41,134 nt of DNA from Acidimicrobium sp. UBA3029 (lineage in GTDB: Bacteria; Actinomycetota; Acidimicrobiia; Acidimicrobiales; Ilumatobacteraceae): positions 1-41,134 of the forward strand of contig DFDK01000114.1 of NCBI GenBank assembly GCA_002367695.1, in the 5' to 3' direction. Position 1 is the stretch's first letter. Every line of letters begins with the position of its first letter. This document shows positions 34,870 through 41,134 of this stretch, piece by piece. Under the pieces are notes generated by a model that was not told where the DNA came from, did no database searches, and saw only the letters and a list, made by a program, of their open reading frames with translations. Both the position numbers and the translations under genes were made by a program.

Positions 34870-35757
34870 CTAGTACGAAGTCCTAGCCAGACTCGCAGCG
34901 CCAATCAATGGTGCTGAGTCACCTAGACCAACGGGCAACACCTTCAATCCACGAATAAATTCAAGGCGCGCCGAACGATCAATCTCATGCTGGACGGCGG
35001 CAAAGAATGGAGCACCAAAACCGAGGGCAACCGAACCCCCAATCACACAAAGCTGTAAATCCATGAGCGCACCAACGGACACAAGTGCTCGCCCAACCAA
35101 TTTTCCTGCCTCGATCCTCACTTCGTTCGTGGCATGTTCGCTCGGTTTTCCTGTCATCGCTTGAATCGACTTACCAGAAACATGTGCCTCCAAACATCCG
35201 TAGGCTCCGCACTCACACAACCTGCCATCGGGTTCAACAATTACGTGCCCAATATGTCCAGCGTTACCAAGTCTCCCAGTCAAAAGTTTGTTGTTTGAAA
35301 TGATGCCACCACCAACTCCCGTCGATACCACCATTCCAATCACATCCGAAACTCCTACCGCACTGCCACACCACACCTCCCCAAGCACCAATGCTTGGGC
35401 ATCATTAGCAATATACGTTTTAAGTCCAGTTGCGCTTTCAACGGCAGAGAGTAAACCGAAACCTCTCCAATCGGCAATATTCAGTGGTGAGACACTTTCT
35501 CCACCCAACGTCATCGGTCCGCCGCAACCGACACCGCACGCTTCGAGACGCACATTGGTTTGCAGCATTTGTGCGTCGATCAGGTTTTTGAGCGCACCCC
35601 AGACGTCGTTTACAGGCGTTGGGGTTTGCATCTGCGACAACAGCTCACCGCTTCTCGACACCACACCAACAGCAAGTTTTGTTCCGCCAATATCAATGGC
35701 AAGAAAACCCGAAGAGTTAGATGTCTTTGCCAAATTTGATTCGACTCGAAGCAGCAT
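34870..35757 (-). CDS. ROK family sugar kinase (glucokinase-like)
   Basis: This ROK-family protein of about 295 residues probably phosphorylates glucose or a related sugar. The N-terminal phosphate loop is FLAIDIGGTKLAVGVV, the centre has VSTGVGGGIISNNKLLTGRLGNAGHIGH, and the zinc motif is CECGAYGCLEAHVSG. It lacks the helix-turn-helix of ROK repressors. The ATG at 35757 overlaps the DUF3040 gene by 41 bases. A TTG at 35733 would overlap by only 17 and is a good alternative. Glucokinase is the best guess; the exact sugar is not determined. Confidence 0.87.
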   Translation of the reverse strand: MLLRVESNLAKTSNSSGFLAIDIGGTKLAVGVVSRSGELLSQMQTPTPVNDVWGALKNLIDAQMLQTNVRLEACGVGCGGPMTLGGESVSPLNIADWRGFGLLSAVESATGLKTYIANDAQALVLGEVWCGSAVGVSDVIGMVVSTGVGGGIISNNKLLTGRLGNAGHIGHVIVEPDGRLCECGAYGCLEAHVSGKSIQAMTGKPSEHATNEVRIEAGKLVGRALVSVGALMDLQLCVIGGSVALGFGAPFFAAVQHEIDRSARLEFIRGLKVLPVGLGDSAPLIGAASLARTSY

Positions 35758-36076
35758 TCGTGCGCGCCTTACGCAACGACGCCGCAACGTCTTTCAAACC
35801 AACTACGCTCATCGCCCGCAATTGCTTTTCAATGATTAACACGCAACCGAGCATTGCTAAAAACCCAGCGAATGCAATAAGGAAATGCACCTGCAATGTA
35901 ATAACAGTGAACACCAGGGATGCAATTGCGCCAAGACCGGCCCACTGCGCCCTACGTGCAGAGTGCGCATAAATCCCAGACGGTTTTACAGCACTCGCAA
36001 AACGCTCATCTGTCTCTAGCGATTGCTCGATCTGCTGCAAGATCCGTTGTTCTTCTGCTGACAGTGTCATGGTCAC
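35717..36076 (-). CDS. DUF3040 family membrane protein
   Basis: This 119-residue protein has the family start MTLSAEEQRILQQIEQSLETDERFA (a second ATG at residue 3 is possible) and two adjacent membrane segments (about 46-62 and 66-83) with a cytosolic tail ending in basic residues. DUF3040 proteins are small actinobacterial membrane proteins of unknown function, often found near the division cluster. It lies 6 bp after dinB and overlaps the ROK gene. Confidence 0.88.
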   Translation of the reverse strand: MTMTLSAEEQRILQQIEQSLETDERFASAVKPSGIYAHSARRAQWAGLGAIASLVFTVITLQVHFLIAFAGFLAMLGCVLIIEKQLRAMSVVGLKDVAASLRKARTNAASSRIKFGKDI

Positions 36077-36082
36077 CCCATC

Positions 36083-37339
36083 TTATTGCCCGGGACCCCA
36101 TTTTGATGAACCCGGTCGACGCTTGGAATGCATGGTGCTCGCAAGACCAATAGCATCATCTCCAAATCGTTCGCGAATATCGTCAATGGCTGCGGTGGCT
36201 GGAGCCCACACCTCGTCTAGCGAAGTGGCATCCTGGCTATGGGTCCCTTGATCAAACAGACTCAATTGCGCTTCAGGTGCGGCAAAGTTACGAGTTGAAA
36301 TACCTACCAGTCGCACACCTCGTGCCACCTCAACATCAACCAGTAAACCTTCGACCATCTGCATCATTGCTTGCGCACTCGTAACCGGCGTTGTACTTGT
36401 ATTCGATCGTGTAATCGACAAAAAATCTGAATACTTAATTTTGATCGTGCAGGTTCGTGGCGCTAACCCTTCGTCTCGACACCTCCTGGCAACCAGATCC
36501 GACATTCGTACAAGATGCCCACGCACGGTCTCGATATCGAAGATGTCTGCACTAAACGTTTCTTCGTGACCAATCGATTTCGAGTCCGAGTTTGGCTCTA
36601 CTTCCCGGTTATCGACGCCATTCGCTAGCTGATGTAGGTGGGTGGCATGCGCATCACCAAGTAAATGCTTCAAAATCTGCAGATCGATGACCGCCAATTC
36701 TGCAACACTCTTGATGCTTACACTTTGCAATTTTGCGAGTGTGGCCGGGCCAACACCCCACAGTGCTTCAACGTTGAGGCCGTGGATAAATTCTCGTTCC
36801 TTGCCACTCTCAATTCGCACAACTCCGAGCCCAGGACGCACACTCAAGTGATCGGCAATCGGCTTTGCCGTCTTCGATGCCAACTTTGCAACGAATTTAC
36901 TCGTTGCAACCCCAACACTGCACACCAAACCCACTTCATCCAAGACTCGTTTTCGAATTGCTTCAGCAATTGCCACTCCATCGCCAAGCAATCGTTGTGC
37001 TCCGGTCACATCTAAAAAAGCTTCGTCGAGAGAAAGCCCCTCAACAAGGGGCGTGAAGTCTCGAAAAATGTCGAACACTTGCGAACTGACCTGTACATAG
37101 AGATCCATATCGCCGGGCAGAAAAATTGCTTCTGGACACAATCTGAGTGCCCGCACCGATGGCATTGCCGAAAACACTCCGTACCTGCGTGCCTCATACG
37201 ATGCGGCGGCAACAACACCCCTCTTCCCAACTCCCCCAACGACAACTGGCTTACCCCGTAGCTCGGGACGCTGGCGTAACTCCACAGCCACATAAAACAT
37301 GTCCATATCGACATGCAGAATTGTTCGGGCTGGTTTCAT
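36083..37339 (-). CDS. dinB: DNA polymerase IV
   Basis: This Y-family translesion polymerase of about 418 residues has catalytic blocks ILHVDMDMFYVAVE and GLSLDEAFLDVTG, a thumb with helix-hairpin-helix GVGPATLAKLQS, the little-finger domain and the beta-clamp motif QLSLFD near residue 375. The ATG at 37339 is chosen because the family begins just before RTILHVDMD; a longer frame adds ten unneeded residues. It faces the small membrane-protein gene across 21 bp. A SOS-type operator was not seen in that gap. Confidence 0.95.
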   Translation of the reverse strand: MKPARTILHVDMDMFYVAVELRQRPELRGKPVVVGGVGKRGVVAAASYEARRYGVFSAMPSVRALRLCPEAIFLPGDMDLYVQVSSQVFDIFRDFTPLVEGLSLDEAFLDVTGAQRLLGDGVAIAEAIRKRVLDEVGLVCSVGVATSKFVAKLASKTAKPIADHLSVRPGLGVVRIESGKEREFIHGLNVEALWGVGPATLAKLQSVSIKSVAELAVIDLQILKHLLGDAHATHLHQLANGVDNREVEPNSDSKSIGHEETFSADIFDIETVRGHLVRMSDLVARRCRDEGLAPRTCTIKIKYSDFLSITRSNTSTTPVTSAQAMMQMVEGLLVDVEVARGVRLVGISTRNFAAPEAQLSLFDQGTHSQDATSLDEVWAPATAAIDDIRERFGDDAIGLASTMHSKRRPGSSKWGPGQ

Positions 37340-37360
37340 GACAACAACTACGCTAATCGG
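37340..37360. promoter_or_regulatory. Divergent promoter with symmetric TACGCTA core
   Basis: TACGCTA at 37349-37355 reads TACGCT on the plus strand, ending 6 bases before the GTG at 37361. On the minus strand it reads TAGCGT, ending 10 bases before the dinB ATG. Both halves fit TANNNT. The plus transcript would be leaderless and the minus one nearly so. The core matches the one at 9007-9013 (TACACTA) in 6 of 7 bases. No clear -35 is present. Confidence 0.4.
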
Positions 37361-37630
37361 GTGCCGCAAACCCCGATCGACAAGCGCACTCTTTCTGCAC
37401 TTCCATCACCTCTCGCCCGAGTCATCGCATTCGTTGGAGTACTGATTGCGGGTGCCGCTGGAGCTGCAATCGGATTTTCTCTCGTCGATTTGCAATGTGA
37501 TGGACAATGTTCGGTTGGCACTGGCATTGGTCTCTTGCTAGGTGCAGTTATTGGTGCGATCGGCATGTCGGTAGTGAGCGTCCTAGTGCTACGTGCGGTC
37601 GGAGAATGGCGCGAACTTGCAGACGACTAA
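37361..37630 (+). CDS. Small membrane protein, two helices
   Basis: This unrecognised protein of about 89 residues has two hydrophobic helices (RVIAFVGVLIAGAAGAAIGFSLV and GIGLLLGAVIGAIGMSVVSVLVL) joined by a short outside loop holding CDGQC. The C-terminus is polar. The GTG at 37361 is preferred because it leaves a polar N-terminus of normal size and lies 6 bases after a TANNNT element; a frame from 37313 would overlap dinB. Its end overlaps the next gene's start. No function is proposed. Confidence 0.7.
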   Translation: MPQTPIDKRTLSALPSPLARVIAFVGVLIAGAAGAAIGFSLVDLQCDGQCSVGTGIGLLLGAVIGAIGMSVVSVLVLRAVGEWRELADD

Positions 37631-38423
37631 TCAACTCGCATCCCAACTTCTGCACGTTGCAACCACGTTGGCCAAACAAGCTGGAGACATGGCACTCGAC
37701 GGACGTCGCAATGGGCTCAAACATGTTCAAACCAAGTCAACTGCAACCGACATGGTTACCGAGTTTGATAAAGCTTCCGAAGAACTGATCGTCCAGGGAC
37801 TTGCCAGAATGCGCTCGGATGACGCGATTATTGGCGAGGAAGGTGCGAGTCATTCGGGAACAACAGGCATCACGTGGCATCTAGACCCGATCGACGGCAC
37901 AACCAACTTCTTTTACGACCTGCCAACATGGGCAGTGTCGATCGGGGCTGTCGACGAACATGGATCACTTGCAGGAGCGGTGTACATCCCTGCCCTAAAC
38001 GAAATGTTTACGGCAATTCGCAGTGGCGGCGCATTTTGCAACGACAAGCCAATCCGCTGCAATTCGCTCAGTGACGTTTCTCAGGCACTCGTCTGCACCG
38101 GTTTTAGTTATGCCGCAGAACAGCGCACGATCCAGGCCACGAGAGTTTCAAAGTTCATTCATCAGGTTCGTGACATTCGACGCTTCGGAGCGGCATCAAT
38201 CGACATGTGTTTTGTTGCCTGCGGCAGGTTCGATGCATACTTTGAAGAGAACCTTCACTCGTGGGATATCGCTGCCGGTGATCTGATCGCTCGCGAAGCA
38301 GGGTGTCAAACTGGCGACTTTGTAGGTAATCCATTGCGGCCCGCCCAAGTTTTAGTCTCCAATCCCAATATATTCAGCCAACTTGGCGACCTTATTTTGA
38401 CTTCCAGCACCTCTGATCGGTAA
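37593..38423 (+). CDS. Inositol monophosphatase family protein
   Basis: This 276-residue magnesium-dependent phosphatase may be an inositol-1-phosphatase or histidinol-phosphatase-like enzyme. The metal-binding residues are visible in DAIIGEEGAS, HLDPIDGTTNFFYDLPTWAVSIG and NLHSWDIAAGDLIAREAG. The start could be GTG 37593 (overlap of 38 bases with the membrane-protein gene) or TTG 37617 (overlap of 14). A first ATG at 37689 would remove the conserved N-terminal helix. Family paralogues differ little in motif, so the substrate is open. The response regulator follows 11 bp later. Confidence 0.9.
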   Translation: MRSENGANLQTTNQLASQLLHVATTLAKQAGDMALDGRRNGLKHVQTKSTATDMVTEFDKASEELIVQGLARMRSDDAIIGEEGASHSGTTGITWHLDPIDGTTNFFYDLPTWAVSIGAVDEHGSLAGAVYIPALNEMFTAIRSGGAFCNDKPIRCNSLSDVSQALVCTGFSYAAEQRTIQATRVSKFIHQVRDIRRFGAASIDMCFVACGRFDAYFEENLHSWDIAAGDLIAREAGCQTGDFVGNPLRPAQVLVSNPNIFSQLGDLILTSSTSDR

Positions 38424-38434
38424 GTATTAGGCCC

Positions 38435-39115
38435 ATGGAGATTCGAGTCTTAACTGTCGAGGACGACGAGCGCATCAGAGCGTCAGTCAAACTTGCTCTC
38501 GAAGACGAAGGTTGGATCGTTGACGAGGCTCCGACGGGCGAAGATGCGATTGCGATCTTTCAAAGCACTCCTGCCGACGTCGTACTTATTGACATCATGC
38601 TTCCCGGCATCGACGGTTTCGAACTCTGTCGCACGATTCGCAAATTGAGTGATGTCCCGATCGTCATGGTCACTGCACGGGTAGACACTCATGATGTTGT
38701 CGCCGGACTCGAGGCTGGCGCAGATGATTACCTCACCAAACCTTTTGCACCGAAAGAACTCTCGGCCCGCATTCGTGCGCTATTGCGACGAGTGCACCCG
38801 TCCGCACCAGGACATTCAAAACTTGTCTTCGGAAATCTTGAAATTATCCCCGACGAGGGCAAGGTAACGCTCAGTGGCAAAGATGTACCACTGACCAAAA
38901 CCGAATTTCGTTTGCTGTGCGAATTAGCCCATGATCCAAATGGTGTGTTTAGCCGAGAAGTATTGCTCGACAAGGTTTGGGGTCACGGATATTTTGGTGA
39001 TGGACGGTTGGTCGATGTTCACATTCGCCGTCTGCGGATGAAAGTTGAAGTAGACCCTGCCGAACCAACACACGTAGTGACAGTCCGTGGGCTCGGCTAT
39101 CGCCTGCAGTCGTGA
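38435..39115 (+). CDS. OmpR-family response regulator (MtrA-like)
   Basis: This 226-residue regulator has a receiver domain (1-120) with the acidic pair E9-D10-D11, phospho-acceptor Asp53 in VLIDIMLPGIDG and a KP motif at Lys102. A winged-helix DNA-binding domain follows (about 130-226, LTKTEFRLLCELAHDPNGVFSREVLL). The kinase gene follows with a GTGA overlap, and a lipoprotein gene after it. This order and similarity suggest the MtrA-MtrB-LpqB system, which links cell division and envelope upkeep in actinobacteria. The assignment to MtrA is by context and general similarity. Confidence 0.93.
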   Translation: MEIRVLTVEDDERIRASVKLALEDEGWIVDEAPTGEDAIAIFQSTPADVVLIDIMLPGIDGFELCRTIRKLSDVPIVMVTARVDTHDVVAGLEAGADDYLTKPFAPKELSARIRALLRRVHPSAPGHSKLVFGNLEIIPDEGKVTLSGKDVPLTKTEFRLLCELAHDPNGVFSREVLLDKVWGHGYFGDGRLVDVHIRRLRMKVEVDPAEPTHVVTVRGLGYRLQS

Positions 39116-40629
39116 CCGCTACATCCCCAGCAACGCGACCGCCCCGCTACCGGCGCACACGTGCCCGCCGAGTAATTCGAAACACAGCTCGAGCACTGTT
39201 GCCTCGTCGAATTGGCTTACGCCACCGCATTCTTATTTCGTTCGGTGCTGGCGCCATGATTCTCTCGGGAGTATTAGCCATCACTACTTACGGTTTTACG
39301 CGCAACAGTTTTGTCCAGCAACGCGAAAGATCCGAGATCAATCAAGCGTTTGCAAACGCGAAGCGCGTACAGACTGATCTACTAGCCAACCCCACTGATG
39401 TGATTGGTGCCCTCGAGCAATTTGGTTCTGCAAAGCGATTGCTCTACAGCAGCGGGGTTTGGACAAGTAACGCTCAGAGTTTTACTCAGTCCGATATACC
39501 GACATCACTCAAAACTCAAGTAGTCACCAATCTCAAGGCTGCCAACATGATCAGTAATCATGGCGCAAATGCTGCCATCATCGTTGGCATTCCGCTTGAG
39601 CGGGCGAATGCTTATTACTTCGAACTTGAAAGTCTTCGCGAGACACAAGACGCACTGCGAAGCGTCTTCATTGCGCTCATGCTTTCTGGCGCTATCACAA
39701 CTGCTGTTGGTATCGGTCTCGGACTTTTGGTTTCGGGACGAACGGTGCGTCCACTCGTACTAGCAGCTCAAGCTGCTAGCGCAATTGCCGAGGGGCGATT
39801 CGACACCAGACTTGAAACAACCCAAGATCGTGATCTGCAAATGCTCACCACTGCGTTCAATGACATGGTCGCCACGCTTCAAACGCGCGTGGAGCGTGAC
39901 GCACGATTCACATCCGATGTCAGTCATGAATTGAGATCGCCACTCATGACACTCGCAGCTTCGGCGCAGGTCATGTATTCGCGCCGCGGCGAACTTCCCG
40001 AACGATCGCAGGCTGCCCTCGACTTACTTATTGGAGATGTCACTCGTTTCCAGGGCCTCGTTAAGGACTTGCTTGAAATATCGCGCTTTGACGCTGGCGC
40101 AATTCGACTCATCAAGGAACCACTTGCACTACTCGAATTTGTTCGTCAGGCCATTGCCGTGAGTTCACTACCCCGTACCGATGTCATCTTCCTGGCAGGC
40201 ACCGACCAGATAATGGTGCAAGGCGACAAACGCCGACTCGCCCGCGTATTTGCCAACCTGATCGACAACGCTCGGATTCATAGTGGCGGCAATCCAAAGA
40301 TCATCATTCAGTTTGCCGACGATGATCCAACCAAATCACGTGTGTGGGTGATCGTCGAAGATGATGGTAGAGGTTTGATGGAAGGCGAGGAAGAAAAGAT
40401 TTTCGAACGCTTTTCACGTGGAGGGTCCGCAGGCCAACGTGCTGGGTCTGAAGGAGCAGGACTTGGTCTTGCCCTGGCAGCCGAACATATTGCGCTGCAT
40501 TCTGGAAGTATCTGGGCCGAAAATAGACGTGATGGTATTCGTGGGGCAAGATTCATTGTTGATCTCGATATTTTTGTTAAAAATCAACCAGCCATACTTG
40601 CACCACCGAGCACTGAGGCAAGTTCATGA
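39112..40629 (+). CDS. Sensor histidine kinase (MtrB-like)
   Basis: This 505-residue membrane kinase has a basic N-terminus (1-38), a first membrane helix (about 40-61), an outside sensor region (62-183), a second helix (about 185-207), a HAMP domain and the H-box FTSDVSHELRSPL with His272. The ATPase domain shows VFANLIDNARIHS, VEDDGRGL and GAGLGLALAAEH. It starts at GTG 39112 inside the regulator stop (GTGA). Its own stop overlaps the lipoprotein ATG (ATGA). It probably phosphorylates the regulator encoded just before it. Confidence 0.94.
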   Translation: MTATSPATRPPRYRRTRARRVIRNTARALLPRRIGLRHRILISFGAGAMILSGVLAITTYGFTRNSFVQQRERSEINQAFANAKRVQTDLLANPTDVIGALEQFGSAKRLLYSSGVWTSNAQSFTQSDIPTSLKTQVVTNLKAANMISNHGANAAIIVGIPLERANAYYFELESLRETQDALRSVFIALMLSGAITTAVGIGLGLLVSGRTVRPLVLAAQAASAIAEGRFDTRLETTQDRDLQMLTTAFNDMVATLQTRVERDARFTSDVSHELRSPLMTLAASAQVMYSRRGELPERSQAALDLLIGDVTRFQGLVKDLLEISRFDAGAIRLIKEPLALLEFVRQAIAVSSLPRTDVIFLAGTDQIMVQGDKRRLARVFANLIDNARIHSGGNPKIIIQFADDDPTKSRVWVIVEDDGRGLMEGEEEKIFERFSRGGSAGQRAGSEGAGLGLALAAEHIALHSGSIWAENRRDGIRGARFIVDLDIFVKNQPAILAPPSTEASS

Positions 40630-40760
40630 AATTACGTATCAGACTCTCGATCGGCATTATCTTGATTGTTGCGATGACTCTTCCGTCTTGCGGTATTCAT
40701 ACCGATGAGTTTCCACGCGATATTGACCCATCGCGTCAAACCGAATTAAACGGCAAATAG
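40626..40760 (+). CDS. 44-residue lipoprotein, probable truncated LpqB/GerMN lipoprotein
   Basis: The translation is a basic start (MKLRIR), a hydrophobic helix (residues 7-19) and a lipobox L-P-S-C22, giving a mature peptide of only 23 residues (CGIHTDEFPRDID and a polar tail). The CG-x-x-T-D-x-x-P-R opening is what I recall for GerMN-domain lipoproteins encoded after MtrAB-like pairs, but the GerMN domain is absent. The ATG overlaps the kinase stop as ATGA, so expression is likely coupled. Glycerol kinase starts 4 bases after its stop. It may be a decayed gene or a functional minimal form. Confidence 0.7.
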   Translation: MKLRIRLSIGIILIVAMTLPSCGIHTDEFPRDIDPSRQTELNGK

Positions 40761-40764
40761 AGCA

Positions 40765-41134
40765 ATGAGCGTTGTGATCGCAATCGATGCCGGCACCTCC
40801 GGCGTTCGCTCGCGCGCGATATTCACCGATGGTCGTGCATCGGTCTCGAGTTACCTCGAGTTTCCCCAATACTTTCCGCAACCAGGATGGGTAGAACACG
40901 ACGCACTTGAAATATTGTCCGCTGTTCGCCAAACGCTGAGCGACGTTATTGCCCAACTTGCCCCCCTGCCCGATGCCAAAATCGTCACAATCGGTATTAC
41001 TAATCAGCGCGAAACCATCGTGGCATGGGACAAATCAAGTGGAGTTCCTTTTGGTCGAGCAATTGTTTGGCAAGACCGTCGCACTGCCGAGAGATGCACC
41101 GAGTTGTTGCCAATGCTTCCAACAGTTCGAGCTA
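40765..41134 (+). CDS. glpK: Glycerol kinase, N-terminal part (runs off the right edge)
   Basis: The first 123 residues of an FGGY-family kinase are present. They show the N-terminal phosphate loop VVIAIDAGTSGVRSRAIF, then FPQYFPQPGWVEHDALEIL, IGITNQRETIVAWDKSSG and AIVWQDRRTAERC, which together are typical of glycerol kinase rather than xylulokinase. The usual GlpK loop DQGTTSSR reads DAGTSGVR here, so the assignment should be confirmed with the missing C-terminus. It begins 4 bp after the lipoprotein stop, on the same strand as the two-component genes. Confidence 0.85.
   Translation, partial: MSVVIAIDAGTSGVRSRAIFTDGRASVSSYLEFPQYFPQPGWVEHDALEILSAVRQTLSDVIAQLAPLPDAKIVTIGITNQRETIVAWDKSSGVPFGRAIVWQDRRTAERCTELLPMLPTVRA

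Noticed and set aside
1..41134. CRISPR arrays, insertion sequences, prophage or defence genes
   Set aside because: No direct-repeat arrays, transposase motifs, integrases or toxin-antitoxin pairs were seen; the lone HNH gene looks like a housekeeping member.

Overview
The window looks like chromosome from a free-living actinobacterium, most likely class Acidimicrobiia (an Ilumatobacter or freshwater acIV-like lineage). This is inferred from gene content and mid-range base composition, not from a marker-gene search. The actinobacterial signs are the gene order ftsZ-yggS-sepF-yggT-ileS-dksA-like-lspA-rluD-dnaE, a bacterial proteasome activator (Bpa) with a C-terminal GTYL, a DUF3040 protein, an MtrAB-like two-component pair followed by a lipoprotein, an eukaryote-like IleS, and no ftsA. 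The MurE DNPR motif points to meso-diaminopimelate peptidoglycan. Genes are packed tightly, with many ATGA/GTGA/TTGA stop-start overlaps and frequent GTG or TTG starts. No tRNA, rRNA, insertion sequence, phage gene or CRISPR array was seen, and no gene-free stretch exceeds 300 bases.

Layout. Positions 1-3057 hold two doubtful small minus-strand reading frames, a YyaL-type thioredoxin-domain protein (+) and a nitroreductase (-). Positions 3068-7878 (-) carry an unrecognised protein, dnaE and bpa. Positions 7891-9465 hold an alkaline-phosphatase-superfamily gene (-) and an Rrf2 regulator (+), facing apart across only 18 bp. Positions 9486-31915 (-) form one very long division and cell-wall cluster. 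In transcription order it is mraZ, a structured leader RNA, rsmH, ftsL, ftsI, murE, mraY, murD, ftsW, murG, murC, a fused murB-ftsQ, ftsZ, yggS, sepF, yggT, ileS, a Lys/Ala-rich DksA-like gene, lspA and rluD. murF, divIVA and pgeF (yfiH), often found in such clusters, are missing. Positions 32133-37339 (-) hold a second run: dinB, a DUF3040 gene, a ROK kinase, an acyl-CoA dehydrogenase, a small unknown, an HNH endonuclease and a lipoate-ligase-like gene. Positions 37361-41134 (+) hold a small membrane protein, an inositol-monophosphatase-like gene, a response regulator and kinase, a 44-residue lipoprotein and the start of glycerol kinase.

How it works together. The central cluster makes lipid II (MurB to MurG, MraY) and the septal machine (FtsZ, SepF, FtsQ, FtsL, FtsW, FtsI). 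It is probably controlled at its head by MraZ: four TGGGG-like boxes spaced in 10-bp steps flank a CATAAT -10 element upstream of mraZ. A 17-bp perfect helix enclosing two hairpins sits between mraZ and rsmH.

The points most worth a second look are the MurB-FtsQ fusion, the mraZ-rsmH leader RNA, the phased MraZ boxes, the lipoprotein cut down to its N-terminus beside the MtrAB-like pair, two divergent promoters sharing a symmetric TANNNTA core, and the cysteine-less DksA-like protein with a 69-bp tandem repeat.
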